DNA of 64,000 nt from contig JAIOJX010000028.1 in NCBI GenBank assembly GCA_022376925.1, positions 75,109,001-75,173,000 of the forward strand, in the 5' to 3' direction. Each line of letters starts with the position of its first letter. Within the stretch, counting starts at the first letter, position 1. The notes beneath the pieces are model-generated. The model was not told the DNA's origin. It did no database searches and saw nothing but the letters and a program-made list of their open reading frames with translations. The position numbers and the translations under genes are program-made. This DNA comes from Tragulus kanchil (taxonomy: Eukaryota; Chordata; Mammalia; Artiodactyla; Tragulidae). Positions 48,016 through 60,609 of the stretch are shown here, in pieces.

Positions 48016-50205
48016 GAGTCCTTTCATGTAAAGTTCAAGCACAAGCAAAATCTATAGTATTAGAGATCAGGGTAGTGAGTGCTCTTTTGGCAGGGAGTGG
48101 TGGTGACTTGAAGGGATAGGAGTGATCTTTCTGTGGTCTAGTGATATTCTGTTTCTCATCTTATGTATTTATCTCGTGAGCATGCTCAGCTGGTAAACAT
48201 TTATCAAACTGTACACTTCTTTTTTTTTTTTTAAGACTTTCTTTGGGGCAGGGAAGGGGGCAGGTTGGGGAGGGAGGGGGCCAGGCAGACCACTTCGATT
48301 GGTCTGTCATTTATCTGTTTTTCATCCATCTTTGTTCCCTGGCCTGTGTTGGCCTCCCATCGCAGTGGCCTATGTTGTCGTAGAGCACCAGGTCTGGGCG
48401 CATGCGCTCCAGAGCTCTGGCTCGGTAACTGGACACTTTGGTCCAGTGGCTCCAGGGCATGTGGGATCTTCCCAGGCCAGGGATTGAACCGGCACCCCTT
48501 GCACTGCAAGGTGGTGTCCTCACCCACTGGACCACCAGGGAAGCCCCAAACTGTATACTTCTAAAGTGTGCAGTTTTCTCTATAATATGCTCTAATAATA
48601 TTTTGTTTATAATCTCAGTAGCTACACAAGTCCTAGGAAGTTGTCAAAGAAGCTATTATTATGTCTCTATAACTGAAAAAAATGAGATAAAGAGAAAATA
48701 AAGTACATAAATAACCTTTTATATTGTGGATCAGGGCTAAAACAGTGATTTATTGTACTGAAGGTGAAGAAATGTTGTACCTTACCTTAATTGTGTTTTT
48801 TTTCCTCTTTGTAGGAAGTAGTGCTTTAGAATCATATGCTACTAATTATATACTGACATCTCATAGATTCCAAAATGCCTGTAGAGAGAATTGAGTAATG
48901 TGGCATATTTCACTTCTCTTAGTAGAAGTAAAAATAGAGTATATAGAAGTTTATTATTCTAAGCTTACCAAAAGAGGTAACTATCTAAAATCATTCACTA
49001 GTAGATTTTTATTCTAAACCAAGTCAAGTAAACCAAACCAAACAACCAATTGCAGCTTCAAATAAAATCTTTATTTTATATAAATACCTAAAGTTATCAT
49101 TTTCCAAAACTGGAGTCCTTTCATGTAAAGTTCAAGCACAAGCAAAATCTATAGTATTAGAGATCAGGGTAGTGAGTGCTCTTTTGGCAGGGAGTGGTGG
49201 TGACTTGAAGGGATAGGAGTGATCTTTCTGTGGTCTAGTGATATTCTGTTTCTCATCTTATGTATTTATCTCGTGAGCATGCTCAGCTGGTAAACATTTA
49301 TCAAACTGTACACTTCTTTTTTTTTAAGGCTTTTCTTGGGGGCGGGGAGGGGGGCGGGTTGGGGAGGGAGGGGGCCAGGCAGACCACTTCGATTGGTCTG
49401 TCATTTATCTGTTTTTCATCCATCTTTGTTCCCTGGCCTGTGTTGGCCTCCCATCGCAGTGGCCCCAGTTGTCGTAGAGCCCCATGTCTGCGCGCATGAG
49501 CTCGAGAGCTCTGGCTCGGTCACTGGACACTTTGGTCCAGTGGCTCCAGGGCATGTGGGATCTTCCCAGGCCAGGGATTGAACCGGCCCCCTTACACTGC
49601 GATGTGGTGTCCTCACCCACTGGACCACCAGGAAAGCCCCAAACTGTATACTTCCAAAGTGTGCAATTTTCTATATCATATGCTCTAAGAATATTTAGTT
49701 TATAATCTCAGTAGCTACACAAGTCCTAGGAAGTTGTCAAAGAAGCTATTATTATGTCTCTATAACTGAAAAAAATGAGATAAAGAGAAAATAAAGTACA
49801 TAAATAACCTTTTATATTGTGGATCAGGGCTAAAACAGTGATTTATTGTACTGAAGGTGAAGAAATGTTGTACCTTACCTTAATTGTGTTTTTTTTCCTC
49901 TTTGTAGGAAGTAGTGCTTTAGAATCATATGCTACTAATTATATACTGACATCTCATAGATTCCAAAATGCCTGTAGAGAGAATTGAGTAATGTGGCATA
50001 TTTCACTTCTCTTAGTAGAAGTAAAAATAGAGTATATAGAAGTTTATTATTCTAAGCTTACCAAAAGAGGTAACTATCTAAAATCATTCACTAGTAGATT
50101 TTTATTCTAAACCAAGTCAAGTAAACCAAACCAAACAACCAATTGCATCTTCAAATAAAATCTTTATTTTATATATGAAATTGTATACCTAAAGTTATCA
50201 TTTTC
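48016..50205. repeat. Tandem duplication M, period about 1097 bp
   Basis: 48016-49112 repeats as 49113-50205. The two SINE copies inside (48223 and 49318) differ more than the flanks, with clustered changes and deletions. Confidence 0.9.
48223..48546 (-). mobile_element. tRNA-derived SINE, same subfamily, inside an old L1
   Basis: Minus strand, with G-rich 48241-48283 on +. Target duplications aaactgtacacttct (48208-48222) and aaactgtatacttct (about 48548-48562). Copy at 49318-49640 through duplication M. Confidence 0.85.
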
Positions 50206-50993
50206 CATGTGAAGAAAACTGAGTAGAAGAGAGCTGAGATATCTTACCTGGAATTAACTGTCAGGGCTAATATATAAAGCAAAAGAAAAAGATGATTTCC
50301 TCCACAGCTAGTCTTGGTATAAATTGACTTGGACAAAATTTATAATTTTACAAATATTAAAAGGAACTAGGAGAGAGAGTGATAAGGAAATGGCAGGAAA
50401 ACCAAAAGTCTAGCACTGAATGTCCTCATAAGCACTATAAAATTGAAGTACACTGTTAATTTGAAAATGGAATTAAAAGTTATAAACTCCCAATAGATGA
50501 GATTACTCTTCTCATTTGTTAGTTTTTATCTTTCAAGTTATCACATGATAGTGTTTATTCATTTTATTCTTTAAAATGTTTATTTTCTTACTGAAAAGTC
50601 ACGAAACAAGTAAAGCCTCATCAAGTAAACATCTCAAGATGTTTTTGAAAAATCTAAACAACTAAAATGTCACATATTAGCACAGTAACTATTTTGACAT
50701 TATCTTGCAGGTGATTAAGTATATTTACATCATGGTCATCCTGAGGTATGTACTTTTTTTTCTTTTTAAATGACAGTAGCAATACTATATATGTTCCCTG
50801 AAATATTTTTCAAGTAGTAGAAGCATATGAAAGAAAAGGAAGAGTTCTATTCCTTCTCAGTCTCCCTCAGGAGTAAGCACTGTGAACACATCATCTTTTT
50901 CCTTGTATACTCATACACACACACCTACTATTTGTCTTTTGTTACTACCACTTAACATTTGTTGTAAACAGTTCCCCATGTGTCTGCAAAAAT

Positions 50994-53157
50994 TGCTATT
51001 TTAAAGGCCACATAGCATTCCTTAGTGTGGATGTAGTAATCAGGGCTTTTAGTTGTAAGTGACAGAAACCCAACTTAAACTAGCTTAACAAAAATAGCGA
51101 CTTAATGGCCTTTGTAACTGGAGTAGACATGAGTGGAAGAGAGGGACATTAGGATCTGGGGCTCACATGATGTGTTCAGGAATGTGCCAGCTGAGTGTCC
51201 GTCTCTCTTCACCTCTTGTGTCTACTTGTGTTTTGGCCTTACTTGATTTTGCTGCAGCTGGGTTTTCTCCCTGTGGCTGGCAACATGGAGTTGTACCTTT
51301 TTAGTCCTTGAACATAGAGGCAAGAGAATGTCTTCCTAACTAATACGAAAGGGAAATTTCCTAGGAAAGGACTTTTATTGGCTCATCCCTAAACCAGTCA
51401 CTGTGTTCTGTGGAGATGGAATCTGAGTGGTCACCTTGGATCATGTGCCTACCTTTATGTTTAAAAGGGATGAAGGAAGTGATAGGAAAGAAAAATGCTT
51501 AACATCCAGAAATCATTTCCTTCATAGATAACTATATACTGGGCTTTGAGACTCTTTTGGTATTTTGCCTATGATTGATAATCTTGCGAATAACTTCAAG
51601 AGTATTACTCCTACTGGATTTATTCTTTATGAAAAATTCTTTGGAGTAGAATTTCTGCATCAGAGTATCACACAGACATCCCTATGATTCTTCCTATATG
51701 TTGCTTTATTGTTTTCCAAAATAGTTGTCCCAGAGAAACAGCTAATAAAAAACGAAGGCCTGAAAAAAAAAAGTGAAGGCCTATGAAAATAAAGTCCATT
51801 TATTAACTCAACAAGTATTTGTTCAGTTATGTGCCAGACAATATATCCATCCAAGATGTCACAGAGTTAGGGAGTCAGCAGTGTCTAAACTCAAACCCAT
51901 CTGAGTGATCTTATTACATTAGAGCAGGAAGAATACACATCAGGAGATAATAAGTTCAATCTAGAAGTCACTGTGTATCCTCGTGGGTGGGCAGATGGTC
52001 TCAAGATGGATCTATCAATTATCAGCTTTCCTAGAATCCTAGAATCATTTTAACCATTTGTAATATGGGCTCTTTGTAAAAGTTTTTAAGCTATTTTAAA
52101 GGCCACATAGCATTCCTTAGTGTGGATGTAGTAATCAGGGCTTTTAGTTGTAAGTGACAGAAACCCAACTTAAACTAGCTTAACAAAAATAGCGACTTAA
52201 TGGCCTTTGTAACTGGAGTAGACATGAGTGGAAGAGAGGGACATTAGGATCTGGGGCTCACATGATGTGTTCAGGAATGTGCCAGCTGAGTGTCCGTCTC
52301 TCTTCACCTCTTGTGTCTACTTGTGTTTTGGCCTTACTTGATTTTGCTGCAGCTGGGTTTTCTCCCTGTGGCTGGCAACATGGAGTTGTCCCTTTTTTAG
52401 TCCTTGAACATAGAGGCAAGAGAATGTCTTCCTAACTAATACGAAAGGGAAATTTCCTAGGAAAGGACTTTTATTGGCTCATCCCTAAACCAGTCACTGT
52501 GTTCTGTGGAGATGGAATCTGAGTGGTCACCTTGGATCATGTGCCTACCTTTATGTTTAAAAGGGATGAAGGAAGTGATAGGAAAGAAAAATGCTTAACA
52601 TCCAGAAATCATTTCCTTCATAGATAACTATATACTGGGCTTTGAGACTCTTTTGGTATTTTGCCTATGATTGATAATCTTGCGAATAACTTCAAGAGTA
52701 TTACTCCTACTGGATTTATTCTTTATGAAAAATTCTTTGGAGTAGAATTTCTGCATCAGAGTATCACACAGACATCCCTATGATTCTTCCTATATGTTGC
52801 TTTATTGTTTTCCAAAATAGTTGTCCCAGAGAAACAGCTAATAAAAAACGAAGGCCTGAAAAAAAAAAGTGAAGGCCTATGAAAATAAAGTCCATTTATT
52901 AACTCAACAAGTATTTGTTCAGTTATGTGCCAGACAATATATCCATCCAAGATGTCACAGAGTTAGGGAGTCAGCAGTGTCTAAACTCAAACCCATCTGA
53001 GTGATCTTATTACATTAGAGCAGGAAGAATACACATCAGGAGATAATAAGTTCAATCTAGAAGTCACTGTGTATCCTCGTGGGTGGGCAGATGGTCTCAA
53101 GATGGATCTATCAATTATCAGCTTTCCTAGAATCCTAGAATCATTTTAACCATTTCG
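50994..53157. repeat. Tandem duplication N, period 1096 bp
   Basis: 50994-52089 repeats as 52090-53157. Copies are almost identical. Confidence 0.9.
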
Positions 53158-53450
53158 AGTTACCCAAATGACTATTTTTCATTCAAATTAACTTCACAAA
53201 TGTAATATAAATTGTAATTTGGGGCATCATCATCCACAGGCTAGCATCTTCATTTCCCCGAGCTTTGGTTTTGCTTATTTCTGTCTAAGACTATCCACCA
53301 GGCTCTTTCTCAGGGTCACTTCAGGGATCAAAGGTGAAGAATGAGGGGTCAAGGAGAATAGGTGCTTAAGGAGTGATGAGAAGGTTTAGAGGAGCTAACA
53401 CAATGAATGCGATAGGAAATTAAAACACTGAAAAAATCAATCTGGGGAGT

Positions 53451-53580
53451 TCCCTACTGGCCTGGTGTTAGGATTTCAGGCTTTCACTGCCAAGGCCTGG
53501 GTTTAATTCCCAGTCGGGGAATTGAGATGCTGTAAGCCCCATGCCACAGCCAACAATTAAATAAATAAAAAATAAATTTG
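53451..53580 (+). mobile_element. Short CHR-like tRNA SINE
   Basis: gagttccctactggcctggt head, the B-box-like gggtttaattcccagtcggg, then (AAAT)n tail. About 130 bp, as in the short Cetartiodactyl SINE forms. Confidence 0.75.
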
Positions 53581-53621
53581 TTAAATTGTGATGTGTGATA
53601 TAAATGTAAGTTATTATGATC

Positions 53622-55806
53622 GGGAGAAGTGCTGCAATAGCAGCTCTTTTTATATGGAAGTATGGCACAAAATTATAACTGGAACATAGAGCTGAGTTTT
53701 GAAAATATGTCATCGCCTTTGCAAAAAACATAAGGAAAAAAATTTCTAAAAAGGCCTCTTTCTTAAACTGGAAGTTCTTGTTGATTATGACCATTTTACT
53801 AAACATGTAGATAGAAAAGTAAGTTAATAAAAGCAAATGGATGAATTCACAGAGTTGCTAACTTCCCTTCAGATTTAAGTTAAATGGGAAAGAATTTATC
53901 ATACAAGGCATGAATAACAGAGCATGTGAATTGTATTCATGTTTTAGCCTTGACTAAACTTTTTGGTTACAGCCACAGATTTTTCCCCCCCATGACTAAA
54001 AGCGACCTTAGTGGTCATTTAGTCCAAGTTCCTTATTTTATAAACTATTTTTGTTTCATTCCTTTGGCAGAAACTTTCAGTGCATGCTTCCATTTGGTTA
54101 ATACCCATCTATTTCCAAAAGACATGTTGTGGCTATTTTTGAAAGGTACCTAATAGGGAAACCATTAGAACTATTATGGAGTGGTTCAAATTGTTTAGGA
54201 AAACATTTTCATTCTGGAATCACAAGATTTAAAAATAGTTGGCATTTATACTAAAAGGTTTATAAAATTCTTTATGAATGAAGGCCTCAGTGATCTCTGA
54301 AATGCATTTACAGTTGTTTGGTTCCATTATAAGTGATGAGAAAGGAAATTCTAGAATTTCACCTTTACTGTTCAATTTCCAACAAGAGGTTCAAAGATTT
54401 TAGGATCCATGAGCTATCGAGCTAGAAGTGTCTTTTTGGTGCTTGCCTTATTATGTACCCTGTTATCAAATGACTGACTAAAAGATAAATTCTGGCAGGA
54501 AGAAAGATTAATTAAGAGCTTAGTTATCACTTTCTGCTAAGTAATGTTTGTTTAACTCATTTTTTTATAATTTTGTCACCAGTGCTCACATATGCAAATA
54601 TTTTCTAATTTTATCTCATAGTAAGAAATAGAAGACCTATGAATTCAAATGGCTCCCAAATAATACCCCAAAATATACTCGTCATGGGTGACCTCACATC
54701 AAGGTAAAGAAAAATGGGAGAAGTGCTGCAATAGCAGCTCTTTTTATATGGAAGTATGGCACAAAATTATAACTGGAACATAGAGCTGAGTTTTGAAAAT
54801 ATGTCATCGCCTTTGCAAAAAACATAAGGAAAAAAATTTCTAAAAAGGCCTCTTTCTTAAACTGGAAGTTCTTGTTGATTATGACCATTTTACTAAACAT
54901 GTAGATAGAAAAGTAAGTTAATAAAAGCAAATGGATGAATTCACAGAGTTGCTAACTTCCCTTCAGATTTAAGTTAAATGGGAAAGAATTTATCATACAA
55001 GGCATGAATAACAGAGCATGTGAATTGTATTCATGTTTTAGCCTTGACTAAACTTTTTGGTTACAGCCACAGATTTTTCCCCCCCATGACTAAAAGCGAC
55101 CTTAGTGGTCATTTAGTCCAAGTTCCTTATTTTATAAACTATTTTTGTTTCATTCCTTTGGCAGAAACTTTCAGTGCATGCTTCCATTTGGTTAATACCC
55201 ATCTATTTCCAAAAGACATGTTGTGGCTATTTTTGAAAGGTACCTAATAGGGAAACCATTAGAACTATTATGGAGTGGTTCAAATTGTTTAGGAAAACAT
55301 TTTCATTCTGGAATCACAAGATTTAAAAATAGTTGGCATTTATACTAAAAGGTTCATAAAATTCTTTATGAATGAAGGCCTCAGTGATCTCTGAAATGCA
55401 TTTACAGTTGTTTGGTTCCATTATAAGTGATGAGAAAGGAAATTCTAGAATTTCACCTTTACTGTTCAATTTCCAACAAGAGGTTCAAAGATTTTAGGAT
55501 CCATGAGCTATCGAGCTAGAAGTGTCTTTTTGGTGCTTGCCTTATTATGTACCCTGTTATCAAATGACTGACTAAAAGATAAATTCTGGCAGGAAGAAAG
55601 ATTAATTAAGAGCTTAGTTATCACTTTCTGCTAAGTAATGTTTGTTTAACTCATTTTTTTATAATTTTGTCACCAGTGCTCACATATGCAAATATTTTCT
55701 AATTTTATCTCATAGTAAGAAATAGAAGACCTATGAATTCAAATGGCTCCCAAATAATACCCCAAAATATACTGCGTCATGGGTGACCTCACATCAAGGT
55801 AAAGAA
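53622..55806. repeat. Tandem duplication O, period 1094 bp
   Basis: 53622-54715 repeats as 54716-55806, with only isolated differences such as ggtttat against ggttcat. Confidence 0.9.
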
Positions 55807-56519
55807 ATAATTATGGTCAGATGTTTGAAGCAGAAACAGAAAATTCATGAGCTGGCCAATTACCCTTCTTATGGTTTCGATACATTCTGTAGAAGTAAAT
55901 AAAACTAATGACAGCTATAATTTCTGTCCCCATTTTGACTGAAGTAAGCCATGGAGGATCATTTTCTTCTAATTCCTATTTGGTCATTAAATTGTTGTGA
56001 CGCCTTGGGCAGTTGACAGCACTTAACATAGACAGAACCACATGACATGGCCCAGTGTACAGGCTTTGATGTTGAGCAGAGTCATAACACTGACCCTTTG
56101 TTTGTGGTTCTTTCATTTACCTGATCCCTCATCTGACTCTTATCAAGCATCATCTTCGTGTCAGGCATCACCTAGAAAGTGGCAATGCAAAGCTACAGAA
56201 ATGAATCAGACATGCTATTCGCCCTCAAGGAACTTCTGTTAGTGGCAAGAGAGAGGCAATATAGATCAATCTATAAAACTATACAATAAAGTCTATGAAA
56301 TGGGAGTCCTGTGAGGATTGAGATGACATGCATAAAATCCCTGACATTGTCCCTAGCCTGTCATAGGTATATAAAAAAATGAGTTTAGTTGTTGTTCTTC
56401 ATTCAACTATTTACTCATTCAACAATGTTTTTCAGTGGCAGGTAAGCTTATGGTATGGTTTGGGGCATTAAACAAGAGTCAAGGTAGTATAAGTCATAGC
56501 TCAGCCCTCAAGGGGCTGA
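55807..56519. other. Intergenic DNA, probable ancient repeat remnant
   Basis: 56140-56290 (tatcaagcatcatcttcgtg, ccctcaaggaacttctgtta) resembles an old mammalian repeat also seen at 24125-24245 (accccctactacatgccagg-like). I cannot name the family. Confidence 0.4.
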
Positions 56520-56816
56520 GGAACTCCCCTGGTGGTCCAGTGGTTAAGAATCCTCCTGCCAATGCAGGGGCATGGGTTCAATCCCTGGTCCAGGAAGATC
56601 CCACAGGCCACAGGGTAATGAAGCTGGTGGGCCACAGCAACTGAGCAGTTGACCACACTTTCCCTGGAGGTCATGCTCTGCAACTAGAGAAACCACCGCA
56701 ATGAGAAGCCTGCACACCTCAACGAAGAGTATTCCCTGCTTGCTGCAAACTAGAGAAGCCCTGCACAACAACAAAGACCCAGCACATCTCAACATAAATA
56801 ATTTTTTTTTTTTTTA
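56520..56816 (+). mobile_element. CHR-like tRNA SINE
   Basis: Begins aggaactcccctggtggtcc, contains gcaatgagaagcctgcacac and caaagacccagcacatctca, and ends ataaataattttt. Confidence 0.82.
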
Positions 56817-57042
56817 AAGAGTTACTATATAAAAGTTGAACGGAGAAGAGTGAAAGTCCATAGATACCTTCTACATAAACCAGAACTGGATAAAAGTCAA
56901 TTATGTCTTACAAGTTAGACACAGTGTACATGGAACAGGAAGACACCAAGAACCAAAATAAAAGGATTGCTACAGTTAATGTGTAGCTGAAATTGGCTGT
57001 CACTGAAGTGTAGTTTACCACTCAGTAGTTTCACATGAATTC

Positions 57043-57175
57043 TCTTTTGTTTGTTTGGTTTTGGCTGCACTGTGCAGCTTCTGGGATCTTAGTTCCCTGA
57101 CAACAAAGGGCGGGACGTGGCTCCAGGCAGTGGGAACTCAGAGCCCTAACCACTGGACCGCCAGGGAATTCCCTA
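57043..57175 (-). mobile_element. Short CHR-like tRNA SINE
   Basis: On + reads ggctgcactgtgcagcttct and ends accgccagggaattccct, the reverse complement of the same tRNA-type head. Confidence 0.75.
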
Positions 57176-57954
57176 TATGAATTGTTCCAGTAAGTTTTTG
57201 CACTCAAGTTTCAGAGGAAAGAAGACTGTGGGGGTGACTCAGAATTAGAAATCAGTCTTGCAAGCCAGAGAGACAATCAGAGGGTCGAGAGGAGCAAGAG
57301 AAGGTGTTAAAAATGCCAGACCCTTGAGTTCAAGCTGGTGAACCTTGTTAGAGAGGCCAGGCAAATCAGGAGGTGAATGTCAAGATAGGAAGGGGTGAGC
57401 ATGCTCATTGCTCAGAGAAGGAATGGACAATATCAAAGGACAGAAGTTTGTGGTCAGAGGAAGGGAACTCATAATCTTGGGATGCAATGAACGCCTGTCT
57501 CAAGTGGTGAGCCCAAGCAGACGACTATTAGAGGTCAGTGTGGCAGACACAACACTCATGTCCTCCTTTCCACAAAGGACTCGCTCTTCAGAAGTGTGGT
57601 TAGCTGACAGCCTCCAGCTGTTAGCTCCTTCATGACCTGTTCTGTGTTGGAGTTGAGGTCACTCTCTTCATGAGGTGGCCTCCTAGCCAGCGACTGAGCA
57701 AGGCACTGGTATAAGAACTGGCCATTCCTAGCCAACACGGACTGCTTGAGCTGGCCATCAGAGCTCTGTGCTCCCTGTTGGGCTGCTGAGAAAGTATCAC
57801 ACTCTGACCACTTTCCTGCTCAATCCTGCTCGTACCCCTTTCGTTTTACAGGGGTCGTACCCACAGAAAACATTTTTTACTCCTAACTTCATCTCACCAT
57901 CTGTTTTCAAAAGAACTCACCTATAGAATTTTGAGTCCTGTCACATCCCCTGTC
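57176..57954. other. Intergenic unique DNA
   Basis: No splice-flanked coding stretch or repeat recognised. Confidence 0.5.
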
Positions 57955-58130
57955 TGATTTTTATCCCTATAATAACCGAGATGGTAGCAATAGGAAGAAC
58001 AGCCATGTCTGAGTTTACAAATGGAAAAACTAAAACCCAGGACACTGAAGTCACCTGAGCGTGCTTATACCTCTGGGTTCACCAGAGCAGGATTAGAACC
58101 TTGCTCCACATCTTTTCCAAGGTTGGGGCT
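57955..58130 (-). repeat. MIR SINE fragment
   Basis: atttttatccctataataac, acaaatggaaaaactaaaac and cagagcaggattagaacctt follow the reverse complement of MIR. Confidence 0.6.
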
Positions 58131-58374
58131 CTTCACCTTGGAGGATGTTAAGCAGAGAAATAAGTGGCAACCCAGACTCCTCAAGGAAGTCACAACCGGG
58201 GATCTGCCAGGCTTTGTAAAATTAGCATGAGGGTGAAAAGTTAAACATCATAGTGGAAAAAGCAGCATCACACTTTAAGTTGTAGATTTTGAGTAAACAA
58301 GAGGAGAATGATAAAATTATCCTACAAGTCATTTGTATTCATTTTAGTGATCCCTTTTTTGTCTGTTTAGGACA

Positions 58375-60540
58375 ATTGCAATGTTCATGTCAGTCTTCCA
58401 GGTGTTACTTTGCCATCAGTGGATCACACCAGAGTCAAGTAACTTCTACATCCTAGTGAAATAGTACAGTCCCCTTTTGAAACCATATTTATTAATAGCT
58501 TTTGTAAACATCATAAACAAGGTAATTTGCAAACCACGGTTTCTTTGTTGAAACCTGTCTGATCCATCTGTTCTCTTTCCCTCTTCTTTCTTTTGAACTT
58601 TGAAATAGGAAAGGGCAAAAACAAATTCATGGTCATTGAATAAAATTTGAGAAGTACAGAAAAATGTACAGATGACAGTACAAGTCCCCCACAATGGCAC
58701 TGCTGTGGGTATTTTGGTTTCAGATCCTCGCGGTCTACCAGTGTGCATACATGTATCTCCAGTCTCTTACTCTAACACCTCACCGCATGCTACCCCCACA
58801 TCTGGAGGTTGTGACTATGCTTCAACCCAGGAAGTTCATGCAACTCCAAGGTCCGTTACATTGATGGGTGAACTTGCTATCTCACTGCTACTCCCAGCAT
58901 AAATTAACAATAACGAAACTTCTTAACTGTCTTCTCAGATCTCACGGGTTTGGCTGCCAAACTTAGTTCCACTATGTTTATTTTTGTTGTCATATTCTTC
59001 AATATTGCTACTCTGGTGCTTGAATGAAGCAGCATCTGAAAGATGTCTTAGATGACTTTTGTCAGTGAAGAAAGTATCACCTTTGAGATAATATTCTAAT
59101 CATGAAGCTCAAGTTCTGAGTTCAGGTTGAGCCAGACAGCATTCTGGAAATGAACCTGGGCCAGAATGTACATCTTGGAAAGAAACATCAGGCCAAACCA
59201 GCTGTGGGGAGCAAGACTTCAGGCAAAAGCCACGTCTGGGTCAGCCCGTCCAGTGGAAGCCCACTGCAGGGAAGAATCCAATTTGCTTTAATTTGGGTGC
59301 TGGAACGGTGAGTCTCCTGGAAGTTACCAGTGTAGTGGCACCTGACAGGGAAAATTTGGCACTTAATAAGGTAATGCCTCATGCTTTTATGTCACACAAG
59401 CATATATGTAGTTTAGCCACGTGAAATAGTTTTCTTTACATTTTAAAGTCTAGCATAAGACATTGCAATGTTCATGTCAGTCTTCCAGGTGTTACTTTGC
59501 CATCAGTGGATCACACCAGAGTCAAGTAACTTCTACATCCTAGTGAAATAGTACAGTCCCCTTTTGAAACCATATTTATTAATAGCTTTTGTAAACATCA
59601 TAAACAAGGTAATTTGCAAACCACGGTTTCTTTGTTGAAACCTGTCTGATCCATCTGTTCTCTTTCCCTCTTCTTTCTTTTGAACTTTGAAATAGGAAAG
59701 GGCAAAAACAAATTCATGGTCATTGAATAAAATTTGAGAAGTACAGAAAAATGTACAGATGACAGTACAAGTCCCCCACAATGGCACTGCTGTGGGTATT
59801 TTGGTTTCAGATCCTCGCGGTCTACCAGTGTGCATACATGTATCTCCAGTCTCTTACTCTAACACCTCACCGCATGCTACCCCCACATCTGGAGGTTGTG
59901 ACTATGCTTCAACCCAGGAAGTTCATGCAACTCCAAGGTCCGTTACATTGATGGGTGAACTTGCTATCTCACTGCTACTCCCAGCATAAATTAACAATAA
60001 CGAAACTTCTTAACTGTCTTCTCAGATCTCACGGGTTTGGCTGCCAAACTTAGTTCCACTATGTTTATTTTTGTTGTCATATTCTTCAATATTGCTACTC
60101 TGGTGCTTGAATGAAGCAGCATCTGAAAGATGTCTTAGATGACTTTTGTCAGTGAAGAAAGTATCACCTTTGAGATAATATTCTAATCATGAAGCTCAAG
60201 TTCTGAGTTCAGGTTGAGCCAGACAGCATTCTGGAAATGAACCTGGGCCAGAATGTACATCTTGGAAAGAAACATCAGGCCAAACCAGCTGTGGGGAGCA
60301 AGACTTCAGGCAAAAGCCACGTCTGGGTCAGCCCGTCCAGTGGAAGCCCACTGCAGGGAAGAATCCAATTTGCTTTAATTTGGGTGCTGGAACGGTGAGT
60401 CTCCTGGAAGTTACCAGTGTAGTGGCACCTGACAGGGAAAATTTGGCACTTAATAAGGTAATGCCTCATGCTTTTATGTCACACAAGCATATATGTGTAG
60501 TTCAGCCACGTGAAATAGTTTTCTTTACATTTTAAAGTCT
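58375..60540. repeat. Tandem duplication P, period 1087 bp
   Basis: 58375-59461 repeats as 59462-60540. No recognisable gene inside. Confidence 0.9.
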
Positions 60541-60609
60541 GAGATGATAAAAGGAGAGGAATATGCAATCAGAAGTACATTCATCAAAAGTAGCTGGTAA
60601 AACACAACA

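Larger units (their letters stand above)
46960..48600 (+). mobile_element. Old L1 3' region, split by later insertions
   Basis: gtgttggcaaagatgtgtag, atgaacctcataaacataat and gcaggcatgaaaaagtac-like blocks (46960-47400), continuing at 48012-48222 and after 48547, are L1 ORF2/3' sequence. It is interrupted by a twin-primed L1 (47401-48011) and a SINE (48223-48546). Confidence 0.72.

Noticed and set aside
53468..53836. 122-codon open frame on the minus strand, hydrophobic
   Set aside because: Starts in unique AT-rich DNA and ends inside a SINE; the hydrophobicity follows from AT-rich codons.
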